NCBI GenBank assembly: GCA_029204225.1 | Contig: CM055110.1 | Coordinates: 2,579,349 to 2,643,348 of the forward strand | Length of the DNA: 64,000 nt | Source of the DNA: Diphasiastrum complanatum | Lineage: Eukaryota; Streptophyta; Lycopodiopsida; Lycopodiales; Lycopodiaceae | Direction: 5' to 3' | Shown: positions 1 to 12,069 of the stretch, in pieces | How the letters are laid out: each line of letters begins with the position of its first letter | Numbering within the stretch: the stretch's first letter is position 1 | Notes under the pieces: model-generated | Database searches by the model: none | Seen by the model: only the letters and a program-made list of their open reading frames with translations | Told to the model about the DNA's origin: nothing | Program-made: the position numbers and the translations under genes

Positions 1-536
1 ATATTCATGCCCAAAAATCACCAAAAAAATACACCATTTTTTGATGTTTTGAGCCCCCTAATGGTGTCCAATCCTAACCAAACTTCATGAAAGCCCTAGG
101 ACAGCTTCATTACACCTTTGAAAACATAATTACCAACTATTGGCTAAGAAGTTTGAATTCGACCACAAAATTAGTCCAAAAATCATCAAAAAACCATGTT
201 TCTTGACCAATTTTGACCAAAATTTGTGGGATAGATCCACAAATAAGTGCAATCTGATCCTAGTAAAAATTCACTAAAATCATCAAAAATCCTATGATTT
301 CCTTCAAAATTCATGGAGTAAATCCACAATAATGATCTTTAGGCTAAAAGTACACCAAGGATCTGAGAAGCCACCTACTTGAAATTGAATTCCACCACCT
401 AGAGAATAAGCAAAGAGACACACCAAAGAAACTGTAAAAATCCAAGATCCTCAAGCCCCACCTCCTAGTTGATGTGAACCTTGCTCTGATAGCGCTATAA
501 CAATTGCCAAGTGAAGATCTTCAAGAATCCTGTCAA
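1..536. other. AT-rich non-coding flank
   Basis: No reading frame or repeat family is recognisable here. The only hint is a GCTCTGATA-like string near 483, which resembles a decayed minus-strand copy of the TGGTATCAGAGC primer-binding site seen elsewhere in the window. That would fit a degenerate LTR-element remnant, but the match is too weak to assert. Confidence 0.4.
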
Positions 537-826
537 TGCAAATAGGAGGATCTTTAATTAAAAATGCAACAGCATTTCAATACAGTATCTAGTGCTCAGA
601 GGAGGCCTCTGTGTGTACCCACGAGCAGACGAATCCAATTTTACAATACTTTGGATTCCACCTCTTACAACTGAGTGAACCCCATTCTATAAAGATTTGG
701 GTTCCACCTCTTACATGATAATAGGAGGCCTCTTTATTAAAAATATAACTTAAGTTGAGAGAGTCTAAGTTACTAGCTCCCAAATGGTTTTCCATCTTTC
801 GGGAATTACCATGGGGCTCAGAGCAA
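537..826 (+). repeat. Dispersed repeat, copy 1 (LTR-like)
   Basis: About 290 bases match 51205-51505 in the same orientation, with small indels. Both copies start at AATGCAAATAGGAGGATC and end at ATTACCATGGGGCTCA. The text repeats within itself: 'GGATTCCACCTCTTACAAC' is followed about 50 bases later by 'GGTTCCACCTCTTACATGA'. A gag-like frame follows this copy directly, so it may be an LTR or leader fragment of that element. No TG...CA ends are visible. Confidence 0.65.
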
Positions 827-2276
827 GAAAAATCCACCTGGGAAGCGGTTAAAGCGGCTCTCTTCACACGCTTTAAACCAAGGAAGTTCCTAGAAGACCC
901 ATTTCTCCTGCTCAGCAAGGTCAACATGGAAAAAAGAGAAAGGGTCAGGGACTATGTTGAGCAGGTCAAACATCTACGAGCCCGAGTGCAGTGCAGCCCT
1001 AACTCCCGATCATGCGATGATCATGTGGTTCCTTGTAGGGTTACCACATAGCATCAAAAGAGAACTGAAACGACAGGAGCAATACGCTACTCTGCAAGAA
1101 GCTATGGAGGATGCCATCAGGGGAAGAGGATGAGGGATTACACGATGAATATCCAACCACCCATACTCCTACTCCCTTGATAGCATCATCATCATCAAAT
1201 GCTTTCACTCTATCCACATAACTGTTGTTGGAACAAATGACAAAATTACACAAACAGCAGGTGGAGCAACTTACGGCACAGTTTGATCAGAAACTGAAAG
1301 CCTTACAAGGAGCTGTAACAACAATGCCCAATCTACCAAAACAAAACCAACTACAGTATCTCCGCCACGAAAATATGGTGTTTAGTATGCACACAAAACC
1401 ATACAGCGAATGAGTGTCCAGTCCTATAACAAAATTTGAGACTAACCCAAAGATTTTGCCATTTGTGCAACGCAACATCGCACGATACGGTCTTTTGCCC
1501 ATTTAACCCCCGGATTGTCCAACAGAAGAGGAGTTCTTATCAGACTTGTTATCGTCAAGGGGCACCAAATGTGGCACCGAGGTATGGCGCACCGATTAAT
1601 CAGTAGTGCATGGCCTTACCTGCACACCGGGGCCAACTAATCAACAAGTAGTCCACGTAAACTTGACAGCAGTAGAACCAAAGATGCCAATACCACCTCA
1701 ACCTAAGCAGCAGCAATGGTATGGGCTAGATGAACCATATATGGATCCTGCCATAAATGAATATATTGCGGCCTATGTAGCCCAAACTCAGCGTCAAGGC
1801 GAAAAAAATTACAACTGCTACGGATGCATCGAAGGACATAGAATTGATGAATGTCCTGACAAGGGACAATATACATCCTTCTATCGGGAATGCAGTTATG
1901 GACACTGCTTCAAGAACTGTCCATTAAGACCTGGGACCAATGCGCCATTGAACTTCATTGCAATACAATGAGCAACAATTCCAGTGGGGATGCCACTGAA
2001 AAAGCAACATTTCCATGCCCCTGTTTAGCCATCACGCGAGCACAGAAGAGGAAGGAAGTGGCTCCCTCACCACCACCATCGGTCACTGATGACCAACCCT
2101 CAACTTCAGGGCCATATCTGAATGTGAGGGAAGAAAGGAGACAGTACCAGAAGATACGGCATTGGGTACAGAGAGCACAAGCAGAGAAAAAAGAGCAAGA
2201 AAAGGCCAACCCTACGGAACCTCCTGCTGATGAAGAACCAGAACCACGAATGGGCTCACCACTGTGCACTAATTAG
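827..2276 (+). pseudogene. Degenerate LTR-retrotransposon gag (Ty3/gypsy-like)
   Basis: Broken capsid/nucleocapsid gene. Around 827-990 the frame reads WEAVKAALFTRFKPRKF...RVRDYVEQVKHLRARV, the typical shape of a plant retrotransposon gag domain. A Gln-rich helical piece follows at 1225-1410. Near 1806-1925 lies a CCHC-like zinc knuckle (CYGCIEGHRIDEC, one residue shorter than CX2CX4HX4C) and a second, more decayed one. From about 1985 another frame carries a basic, charged tail (AITRAQKRKEV...), resembling the gag-pol linker of plant gypsy elements. Stops and frame changes break the protein at least four times. No protease or RT follows; ORF X comes next, so pol was lost or replaced. The family call is inference. 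Confidence 0.6.
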
Positions 2277-2423
2277 AACAATCGGTTGCATCATCATGAA
2301 CCACCTGTCCACATGGTGGAGCCCGAGGAACCGTGCACTGAAATGCTCACAAGCCTGCTAGCAAACCGTGTTAGTTTTGCTCAAATATTAACCAAAATTT
2401 CCAAGTTCTCCGAATGCAACTAA

Positions 2424-5276
2424 ACTTCATACAAGCCATCCTCTACATACTCTGAATCCAGATTTGTGTTTTGAACTGCCTTTACTGCCAACTGACTATT
2501 TTTCTCATTTCCATCACTTTTGTCATTCCCACCTTTTTTTCTTACTTTTTATCACTTTTTCTTTGTAACCAACTTTAACTATCACTGCCAACATGGCCTC
2601 CTCATCTTCTGATGACTCTGGCACCAAGAAGGTGATCCAGCAAGAAATACCATCAACCACCCAGATTTGGCCCTTGCCTTTTGATGCCTTGATTAAACCA
2701 TGGCTTCAGATTGCTGGCCCACTTCTTGAAGCAATGAGATTCTACCCGGTGCTTTTAAGCTCTGACATTAACATGGGCCTCACCCTTCATGCTTACGCCA
2801 CCTAGGATACACTTAAGTCTCGTTTCCATTTCTTGTACTAGGGTACCACGTACAAGGTACGAATTACATATACATTTCAATGGTCACTGTCAACATTATG
2901 TCTGCTAGCCCATCTCTCATCGTCAGGCAAAAGCCCTGATAAGGCCATTCGCAACCCAGACTGCACCTAAAATTCCAATCCAAACTAACAACGGGTACCT
3001 GATAGAGGCTATCATGGACCCAGTCATTCAGGCGGCCGCGCATCTGTTGAACATCTTTTTGGTTGTTTCAATATTTTGCAAAGACAGAATTCAATCCAAG
3101 CTGCTTAGTCAGATTGTGGAGTCTTTCTTGAGATTCCCTAGCCCCACGGTTGTGCCATACGACTGGCATGCCTTCCTCATCCATGACTTAACAATCTCTA
3201 TCAAACCAAATGCTCATGAATGTATCGCAGCAGGCCCCCTGCTGTGTAACGTCGCCTGTGCACTTCTTGAGGCGAAAGTGTGAGGGTTTCGCTGTTCCAG
3301 CATCTTATCATCCATTGTGCCACACACTAACATTTATCCTCCATCCACCGCATCCACATCTGCCCAACCTGCAGTCACTGACACGACGGCTAGCAAAAGA
3401 ATGTGTGGCACTGCCCCCTCCTCCTCATCCCCACCTATTACTAGACACCACACCACCACCACGCCATTAACAATTCATGTTTCTACCAGCGCCACTTTTT
3501 CTTCTATACAGCCCTCTACTACTATTTCTATTTCCGCTCCTATTTCTTTTGTTCAACCCACAACCACCGCTTCTGTTTTCATACCCCTAAAATTGCTACT
3601 TCTACCTCTGTTCCATCTTCTACCATCCCTTCCATTATCATCGCTTCTTCCATCCCCTCTGCTTCCACCATTGCCTCTCTCTAGATCAATCCTACTGATT
3701 CACAGTTGTCTCCCGACACCCTGGCCTGGATGCAATTCATTAATCTCAGTGCCAAGTCAGGGCACATCTCTCTCTTCTTCTCCCTCTGTACTTCACACCA
3801 CCCTCCAGTTCCCCTCTGTTCCACCTATTCTCTCTTTCGGACAAACTGTCCCTCTCCCTGTCTCCACTTCTATTTTTCTCGCACCCCCCACTTCTCCATC
3901 AAAGCTTGTTGAGGGCGATAAACCATTGCCTGATGATGCATTTGTACAGACAATATTTATTCCATCACCAGATCATGTCGACCCTACCGCACCTGATGGC
4001 CAAAAATCATCGAAGAAGCTCATAGAGGAGGATGACGACGATACAGTATAGGTCGTCGGGGCCACTACACCACAAGCCCCCATTAGCACAAGCGTACCGA
4101 CTGCTCCCTCGGACATCATGACGGCCTACCAAGCCAGGGGGACCTATATCCAAGATACGGTAGCAGTCAGAGTCTCATTGGACAGTTGAGTACTACATCT
4201 AGCAACTAACAATACCCAGTTGCGAGCAGAAATCACCAAGCTGTTGTAGCAAGAACTGATAATTGCTCAGCAACACGAACAAGACGGGCACCGGGAGATC
4301 ACAAAGCTGCAACAAAAAGAGGACGACCTCAATCAAAAAATATCCAGAGCCTCTCCAAAGCGTTGACGAATGCTACCACAAAGGTGCAGGAGCTTCAGTT
4401 TGAAGCATCCCAACGGCTTGCCCCCTCCAAGCGCAATTCCAAATTTATGAAGCAGAAAATGCATGCTTGGGAGCGAAGTTCCAGGGCTTGCAACACGAAA
4501 AACTCGCCTGACTAGCTCAACCGGCACCTGATTCAAGGCCACTCTCTCAAGCATAGATGAATCTTTTTAGGCAGCAAGTGCAGGTATACAGCCAAACTCT
4601 AAACAGCTACCAGACGGAGTTTGATAAGTACCGAGCTATTGCAAATCAGGAGCTCGCCTAGGCAAAATAAGCTCTCAAAGCTTGTCAAAAGTTTATGGAG
4701 CAACAAGCTCAGCCAACCCCGGTGGTAATTCCAACGCCACCTCTCTTTGATGCTGCACAGACAAGCACAAGCCATGATCAAGGCCAGCAGGCAGCAGAGG
4801 CAACTAGTCAAGATTAGGAGTCAGGTGGACAAGACCAAGGGCCTCCCGATATTTGAGCAGACACACAAGGCCAAGACACGGGCCCCAGCCAAAGTCAAGG
4901 AGAAGGTCAAGCCTCTGCATCACGAGGCTCGCGCTCTATATCTGTCAGCCAGACTTTCAGATGCCCAAAGTCCATGGAGGAGAAGATCAACAAATTTCTA
5001 TCAAAATATCTCCACAAGTCTTCAAGAGACAGCTGGCAGATATCATTTTTGGAGCAAACCATCAAGGGACAAGAGCTGCAAGCACTCCCCCCCCTCCAAC
5101 CACAAACAGAGTGGCGCCAACAGCTATTTGAGTGTGACCCTACAGCCCTCAGGGCATATGTGATGAGTCCTCAGCAACTCCGGGTAAACGCCCATTTTCT
5201 GCCATACTTACGACGTAACAAATGGGCGGAATGTGACGTCCCATTGGACAAAATCACACTAAATAATCACAATTAG
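2424..5276 (+). pseudogene. ORF X copy 1: unclassified coiled-coil ORF of a repeat element
   Basis: The start codon is at 2593 (MASSSSDDSGTKK...). I do not recognise the family. Visible parts in order are: a hydrophobic/aromatic N-terminal block (PFDALIKPWL, GLTLHAYAT, PVIQAAAHLLN; 2593-3280); a long Ser/Thr/Pro-rich linker (3317-3900); an acidic block (KLVEGDKPLPDDAFVQTIF...KKLIEEDDDDTV; about 3900-4050); a heptad-like coiled coil (NNTQLRAEITKL...QQHEQD; about 4180-4350); a Gln/Ser-rich stretch; and a charged C-terminal part (SMEEKINKFLSKYLHK...YLRRNKWAEC; 4960-5240). In-frame stops and frameshifts show it is dead. A second copy lies inverted at 58787-60753 and keeps the same protein blocks, which supports a formerly translated ORF. 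It may be an extra ORF of an LTR element, since a gag remnant sits just upstream. Confidence 0.55.
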
Positions 5277-5458
5277 CCAAAAATCAACTCCAATCATCCA
5301 CAAGTCCCTACACACCAATAAGGACTTGAAAAATATTGGCAGAATAAACTTCATGGAAGATGTGACAACATATCTGATCAACCAGTGGCGAGCCAAGCAC
5401 TCCCTTTACTAAACCGACAGAGTGCCGAGGGACCGGCACTACTTCAGGCCATGGAACC

Positions 5459-5838
5459 TGTTGGGGGTATTCCCAACACAATCTGAGCAAAGGGATAAAT
5501 TTAATAATAAATGTGTTGCGAGGGCATGGCTTCTTGCACGTATAAGCCCATGGCCTAATGAGCACGTGAGCTAAATTGTAAATAGAAACAATAGACTTGG
5601 GCCCTTTGTAATTAAAATAAAACTTGAGGCCCAAAGTCATTTTAAACTTAGAATTTACATTTTAGAGTTGGGTCCACTTTTGGACTCACATGAACCTTGT
5701 GAATTCTAATGTACTTTTAATGGACCCTTGGATCAAGTTGGGTTCAAGATGAATGGTGGATAGGATCATTGTGAATATTAGCCAATAGGATTTTGAAGCA
5801 AGGGCCTTCCCCATTTATAAAAAGACACCATTTGTACT
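5459..5838 (+). repeat. Truncated 5' LTR of copia element A
   Basis: Begins TGTTGGGGGTATTCCCAACA, a self-complementary LTR-like start that can form a 7-bp hairpin. A TATA-like TTTATAAAAAG lies near 5813-5823. It runs without a recognisable primer-binding site straight into the gag of element A, so the LTR 3' end and leader appear deleted. There is no second copy in the window, so the boundaries are estimates. The 180 bases before it (5277-5458) hold nothing I recognise. Confidence 0.45.
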
Positions 5839-8700
5839 CTAAGAGATCAGTACATGCACCACTGCCAAGGAAGCTTGGGATACTCTAAAAACAATCTATG
5901 AAATCAAAAATACTTCTAGATTGCTTACACTTAGAAACCAAATATTTCCAAGTTATCATAGAGTAGATGAGAGTGCTTCATCATATGTCATGAGAGTTAA
6001 GGATCTTCATCAAGAGTTAGCTGGTATTGGTGATGCTCTTAAGAACACTCAACTTGTTCAAGTAGTCCTAAATGGACTTAGAGATGAGTATGACAATATT
6101 GTGCAGACTTATGTTGTCAGGTAGGATCTTCCATACTTGGAGACACTACAAGGTGTTCTCGTTGCTGAAGAAAGCAGGCAAGAAAACAAGATGTTGAGGA
6201 TCAACAGACTTTCATTGAAAGATGGTGGAGATGAAAAAGCACTCTTCATCAGAGACATGTCAAGAGGCAAGGGCAAAGGACAACAACACTTCAAGAAGGA
6301 CAAAGCCAAAGAAAGTGGTGAGGATCAGTCCTCACAAGCTGCAACATCCAGTGGCAAGAAGAAGTTGTCAAAGATCAAGTGTTTTTTCTGTGGCAAGAAA
6401 GGACACTATGCATCAAACTGTTTCAAGAAGAAGAACCAATCTAAGCAAGCTAACCTTACTAATGAGGATGAGTGTGAGGGTGTAGAGAGTGAAAGAGAGG
6501 ATTCATTAATGATGTCTACTTTTTCATCTTTTCCTTTTAAGAATGAAGAAGTCTGGTGGATAGATAGTGGGGCTAGTTCCCATATGTCTAGTTCTAGGAA
6601 CTCTTTCACTAATCTCATGCCATATCTACGTGCAAAAAGATCAATCTATACTGCTAATGATGTTGAGTGTAGGATTGAAGGAATAGGAAGCATTCCATTG
6701 CATGCATCATCATCAAAATCTTTTTTCTTACATGATGTACTGTATGTACCTAGATTGAGCAAGAATCTCATTAGTGTAGGACAGTTGTTTGATACTGGAT
6801 TGGATGTCAAGTTTCAAGTTGACAAGTGTATAATCTCAAGAGAAAATGAAGTTATTGCTATAGGATCTAGAATTGGTAAGTTGTACAAACTAGATTCTAG
6901 GGAGAGTGCTAACATTTCAGATATTGCTTATGAGACCAAGGTTCTACAGGAGGATCTGTGGCACAAGAGATTGGGTCATCCCAATTTCAAAGCCATGCAA
7001 TCTATGGTCAAAGAAGGAAAAGCTATTGGTCTACCAAAGACACTATCAAAGGAGCTTCTACCTTGTGAAGCTTGTGTGCTGGCAAAGTCACACGGAAGGC
7101 CTTTTCCTAGATCAAGTATCAAGGCAAACCAACCATTTGAACTTGTACACTCTGATGTTCATTTCTCATCAACTAAGAGCAAAGGAGGAGCCAACTGCTT
7201 TGTCTCTTTTGTAGATGATTATACAAGATATTCTATGATCTATATTGTTGTCTTCAAAAGCCATGGTCTATGATGTTTTTCTTACTTTCAAAGCTTATGT
7301 AGAAAAGCAGTTTTTTTTCAAGCTGAAAGCTTTGAGAAGTGATAGTGGAGGAGAGTACACTTCCAATAAGTTTAAAGACTTTTGTGAGAGAGAGGGTATT
7401 CAAAGAGAGTTTCCTTGTTCATATACTCCTCAGCAAAATGGAGTTGCTGAGAGAAAAACTAGAACTTTGTGTGAATGTGCAAAAGCCATTAGGCTAGAAG
7501 CTTCTCTGCCTAAATAATTTTGGGGAGAGGCAGTTGCATGTGCAAACTATCTTTGTAATAGGCTTCCAAAGCTTGCAATAGGAGGAAAGACACCATTTGA
7601 GATGTTGTATAAGAAAAAGCCTAAGGTAGATCATCTTAGGATTTTTGGTTGTGTATGCTTTGTGCATGTGCCTCTAGAAACTAGGAAGAAGGAAGATCCT
7701 AGTGCAGTAAAAGGAATTTTTGTAGGATATGCATCCACTAAAAAAGCATACAAGATTTATTTGCCCTCTACTAGCAAAAATGTTGTTAGTAGAGATGTGA
7801 TCTTCCATGAAGATCAGAAATTTAACTTGGATGATGCACAGATCAAGGAGACTCATGCAAGATCAGTCATCAATCTTGATGCAGTTCAAGAAGAGGTGAG
7901 GTCGAGGCTTGAGGAGGAGCAAATTCAAGCTACCACACCCAGAAGATCGACAAGAGCAAGATCTGAGCCAAGGAGGCTCACATATGATGAAGAAGGAAGG
8001 CAAGTGGAAGGTGAAACTTCCTATCATGCACTTTTTATATCAGATGAAGAGCCTAAGGATGTCCAAGAAGCTTTTCAATCCAAAGAGTGGGTTGAAGCAA
8101 TGACCCAAGAATTTGAAGCCTTGATATCAAATAACACATGGGAGCTTGTGGAGCCACCAAACAACATGCATGTGATTGGATGTAAGTGGGTATTCAGAAT
8201 CAAGTATAATCATGATGGATCTATCAATAAGTATAAAGCAAGACTTTGTGCCAAAGGCTAAGGTCTTGACTATGAAGACACCTTTGCACCAGTTGCAAAG
8301 ATGGTAACAATTCGAATACTCATCTTTCTTGCATGTTTTCACAAATGGAGTATGTTCCAGCTTTATGTTTCTAATGCATTTCTCAATGGTTACCTTGAGG
8401 AGGAGATTTACATGGAGCAACCTCCAGGTTTTGTGAAGGAAGGTGATGAATCAAAAGTTTGTCTTTTGTTCAAAAGCTTGTATGGACTGAAACAGGCACC
8501 AAGGTCTTGGTATGCAAGGCTCAGCACCTATCTCATATCACTTTGATTTTGTCTAAGTGAATATGACCCTTCTCTGTATTATAAGTTTGTAGATAACTTT
8601 GTAATTATTCTTCTCATCTATGTAGATGATATCATTCTTTGTGGAAACAATGACAAGTTAGTTGAAGAAAATGTTGATAGGAACATATATTTTAAGGAGG
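5839..8700 (+). mobile_element. Ty1/copia retrotransposon A, decayed
   Basis: Gag-pol in copia order. Gag (UBN2 type; TTAKEAWDTLK...) occupies 5850-6120 and ends in a TAG at 6122. CCHC knuckle CFFCGKKGHYASNC is near 6380-6420 and protease WWIDSGASSHM near 6553-6590. The GAG-pre-integrase segment (LWHKRLGHPN) is near 6955. The integrase core carries HSD near 7150, SDSGGEYTSNKF near 7340, and PQQNGVAERK near 7430. RT starts near 8070 (EWVEAMTQEFEAL). The catalytic YVDD is at 8619-8630. Defects are a frameshift near 7250, TAA after SLPK at 7514, TAA near 8260, and truncation after YVDD with RNase H missing. The sequence then meets AAGGAGGAGTGTGAAG, a polypurine-tract-like string. Same subfamily style as element C. 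Confidence 0.88.
6137..7273 (+). pseudogene. Gag C-terminus, protease and integrase N-part of copia A
   Basis: Longest open stretch of element A (378 codons). It holds the nucleocapsid knuckle CFFCGKKGHYASNC, a Lys/Ser-rich linker, the aspartic protease signature DSGASSHM, the pre-integrase HHCC-like region (HKRLGHPNF...CEACVLAKSH) and the first integrase Asp (LVHSDVH). The frame is lost after DDYTRYSMIYIVVFKS and continues in another frame from about 7245. The product would have been a copia polyprotein segment cleaved by its own protease. No in-frame start outside the polyprotein is implied; the ATG is internal. Confidence 0.85.
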
Positions 8701-9537
8701 AGTGTGAAGATTATTAAAATATTATCTTCCTATGTCGAGTTTGGGGCCATGTCCATGGTGATTTCCATTAAAATTCATGTTGGACATACAAGGAGTGTGA
8801 ATTGAGCACATATCCTTCTAGTGTAGCTCAGATTTGAGTTAGATAGGTTCAATTATGATGACATGCAGGTTTAGAGAGCATGCAGAATCTTACTGTATGC
8901 ATGCAAGCCACATGCAATCAGTGCATGCAACATGCAAAGTAGTTTCAGTGATCTACACATGTCTAGGCAGCTTTATGAGTTGACATGCAGTACATGCAAC
9001 ATACATGCATGCAGTTACACATGTGGATCTCTGGTAGGTGAATTAGTGCAGTTAAGTGGACTTTCCATGCAACTCCACTGTAGGAATTCCAGTCTCTCTC
9101 ATGTAGGGAAAGCTGGGCATGTTTTGCCATATTGTGAATATTGAGATTTTGGTGTTTTGGACTCATTCTCTCTCTATCCGAGTTTTCTATGCTTGATTTT
9201 CTCTCTCTACCCGAGAGTAGCCTTTTTTTCCCATATTGAACACTTAATTATTTCTTACATTCATTTCTCATAGTGAAGAGCTAGATTTTTTCATCTGATG
9301 TATGCCATTGTGCTCTTGCCTTAGATTTTTCAAGCATACTGTTTTTTGATCAATCTTGTGCAATAACAACACCTCAGTAAGATCCTATAGGGTGTGTGGT
9401 GAAGTTCACACGTGCTAAAAACTTCACATTTTTTACTCCATACCCAATGGAGCTTGAGCTGTAATTGCGGTATAGACCGACTTCCGTTAGTATTTCCTTA
9501 GATTGGCAATCTATTTGGGGGTCGTTTTATAATCTTT
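8701..9537. other. Non-coding stretch rich in ATGCATGC strings
   Basis: No supportable gene. Between about 8860 and 9075 the strings CATGCA, ATGCATGC and ACATGCAA recur more than ten times. The stretch 9230-9530 resembles retrotransposon LTR or leader text (TATTTGGGGGTCG just before copia B), but no matching partner is present in the window. Confidence 0.4.
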
Positions 9538-10797
9538 CAAAAATTAAGCCCACAGTTGCCTCCTTGAAATCATAACTTAGACAGCCAATCTATTTGAAGG
9601 ACATCTACAACGGACTTCCGGCTGATCTCTAGCAAAGGGTAACCAATCTCATCAAAATTTCAAGTTCAGATGTTAAGTTTAGATAAATTGAAGTTATTGA
9701 AGACTTGGCCATCTTCAAGAACTTCCACAAACTTGCATTTAGAACAAGTCTGCATATTTACATTAGTTTTTAAACAGACTGCAAAAATACATTAAGTGTC
9801 GCACAGTTCACATTTTTTGCACTTTCTCGAAAAGTGCGAGAGAGTTAAATTGTGAAAGACATCTTCGCCTTTTTGAGAGCACCTTCAACTTTTTAGGGGC
9901 ACCTTAAACTTGTTTAAAGGCACCTTCAGCTTTTATTGCAAAATCCCGAAAAGAGAGAAAATGTCGAAGGTCGTCTACTTTGAACGAGGGACGTTCCCAG
10001 CCACTTCCCAAATTTGCAAAGTGAAAGAAAGCCACTTCTCCTAAAATGCGAAGTGAGAGAACCCCTCGTCCACGTCAACATTCCCTACGGGTTGATAGTA
10101 TACATTATGTATAGTTGTCACAGAAGCGATATACTTTCAACTACAATGGCTTACCTAATTAGGTGACAATCATGTATTGTAGTTAATACATGGATGCAAT
10201 CTATGAATAGATCATCCCAACACAGATTACATGAGACGCTCCGTTCACAAGACGTATTATTTGAGCCCCCCAATTATGTCGTCATTCTGTTTTTGTAACT
10301 GCCATTGTTGTGCTTCAGTGTAATATAGCAGCAATACATTTTTATTTGTGTATAATGTAGATGAATGTTTATTGTGATTTGAATGCACTCTCTCGCTGTT
10401 TGATCACGCTTGTTTAATCACTCTGGTCAGAACACGGACGTCTACAACTCCTCAGCTTCTGATCAGACGATGGTTGTCTTTAACGCCTGAGGAACTCGCC
10501 ATATCATTCTACTCTTTCATCTATTTCAAAACCAAACTTCTCATTGAATCCTTTTTCAGTAATACCACACACTCCATTTCTAATCTCTTCGGTGGACTGT
10601 ACACTCATTCTTGTGAGTATGAATTAATTTTCAAGATCCTGTTGGGCAAATAGAACATTTTAAGCTGTGATTATACTTAGCATAGGCTCTCTATCAAATT
10701 GTTTTTGCATTTAGTAGCTGCTTATAATGGGAGAGTTGTTCCGCAATATTCCAGCTCTCTTCTCGGTTCATGTTCTTCTATCTCCCTTGTCCTTTTA
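9538..10797 (+). repeat. 5' LTR of copia element B
   Basis: About 1260 bases match 14938-16159 nearly throughout. Shared blocks include AATTAAGCCCA...GCCTCC, GAAGGTCGTCTACTTTGAAC and TTGTAACTGCCATTGTTGTG. The right end is set by the primer-binding site that follows. The left edge is where similarity to the 3' LTR begins; the usual TG start is not conserved here. This copy carries three units of a ~20-bp GGCACCTTCAACTTTTTA-type repeat (from 9879, 9899 and 9920), while the 3' LTR has two. Confidence 0.85.
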
Positions 10798-10800
10798 GAT

Positions 10801-10812
10801 TGGTATCAGATC
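10801..10812 (+). promoter_or_regulatory. Primer-binding site of copia B
   Basis: TGGTATCAGATC follows the LTR end. The plant copia consensus TGGTATCAGAGC pairs with the 3' end of initiator Met-tRNA to prime minus-strand cDNA. One base differs (T for G), while the copy after the 3' LTR at 16163 is canonical. Confidence 0.8.
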
Positions 10813-11151
10813 ATAGCTCAAATAAACCGAGAGATTACGTTTGTTCCATTTATATTACTACTATCATGCCTCATCTTGGTAGCTCTTCGTCGTCATCCAA
10901 CGAGGCTAGAATCATTGACAAGTTCAATGGTTCTAACTTCTACATCTAGAAGTTAAAACTCTGGATGATGTTGATATATAGAGATCTTTGGGATGTAGTA
11001 GAAGGTGCTGACCTGAAACCAGAAGGTGGTGATCAAGCAAAGGCATAGAAGATCAAAGATCAGAAGGCCTTAGCATGTATCACACTCAATCTGGCCGACT
11101 CCCAAATATCCCATGTTACCACATGCAAAACCTCTAAGGATGCATTAAAAT

Positions 11152-12069
11152 TTGTTATCAAATCTCTATGAGACTCATGATGTAACCACTAGATTACATC
11201 TTAGAAGGAAGTTCTTTACTCTTAGCATGTCTGATTCTACTTCCATCACTTCTCACATCAACAGCTTCAAATCTTTATTGGATCAGTTATCAGTTGTAGG
11301 ATGTAATATTCAAGATAATGATGCTGTTATGACCATGCTTTCTTCTCTTCCAAAGTCATATGAACACTTTGTGGTGATGATCTCCACACAACCCGACCTC
11401 ACTCTTCAAAAGGTGATTGGTCACCTACTTCAAGAAGAAATGCGGAGAAAGACCAGCAGCCTGTCCATCAAAGACAAATCCATGGCTGTATACACCAAGA
11501 AGAAATACTATTCCAAGGAAATAAATCAAGTGCAACAGCAACAGCAAAAGCCTCACACTCAAGGTGAGAATGGTGGGTCATGCAAGAAGCTTTTCTGCAG
11601 ATATTGCAAGAGAGCCAATCAGGACATCAAGGAGTGTCATATCCAGATCTACAATGAGACAAAGAAGCAACAACAACAACATCAGTCAGACTTCTCCAAT
11701 GCGACGAAATTCAAGGAGCAAGATACACACTTGTTAATGGCTTACAGCAACATCAACAAAGACTGTGATAGCTGGTACCTGGACAGCGGCGCTACCCAAC
11801 ACATGACCTCTAGCAAGAAATGGTTTATCGAGTATGCAGCTTACAACAAAGATCAATTCATCTACCTCGGAGATTCAAGTGTGAAAAATGCTATTTTTTT
11901 CACATCAAGCACCATACACGTGGAAGGCAAAGGAACAATGAAGATCACCTTCAACAATGATCTATCTATTTTTGTTCCTAACGTTCTTCATGTTTCTCAA
12001 TTATCAAAGAACCTGTTATCAGTCTCTAAGATAACTGATCCGGGCTACACTATTACTTTCTCATCTTAG
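11152..12069 (+). pseudogene. Copia B gag and protease frame
   Basis: A 305-codon open stretch. It holds the UBN2-type gag (ETHDVTTRLHLRRKFFTLSM..., about residues 7-100), a basic Gln-rich linker (QVQQQQQK), and a zinc knuckle reduced to CRYCKRANQDIKEC in which the usual His is gone. Then come the protease DSGATQHM (about residues 209-216) and the conserved LHVSQLSKNLLSVSKI tail. Loss of the knuckle His and the upstream stops argue against function. Confidence 0.85.

Noticed and set aside
8959-9166. Small frames on both strands in the ATGCATGC-rich stretch
   Set aside because: They reflect the repeated CATGCA words (Cys/Met/His-rich translations), not a gene.
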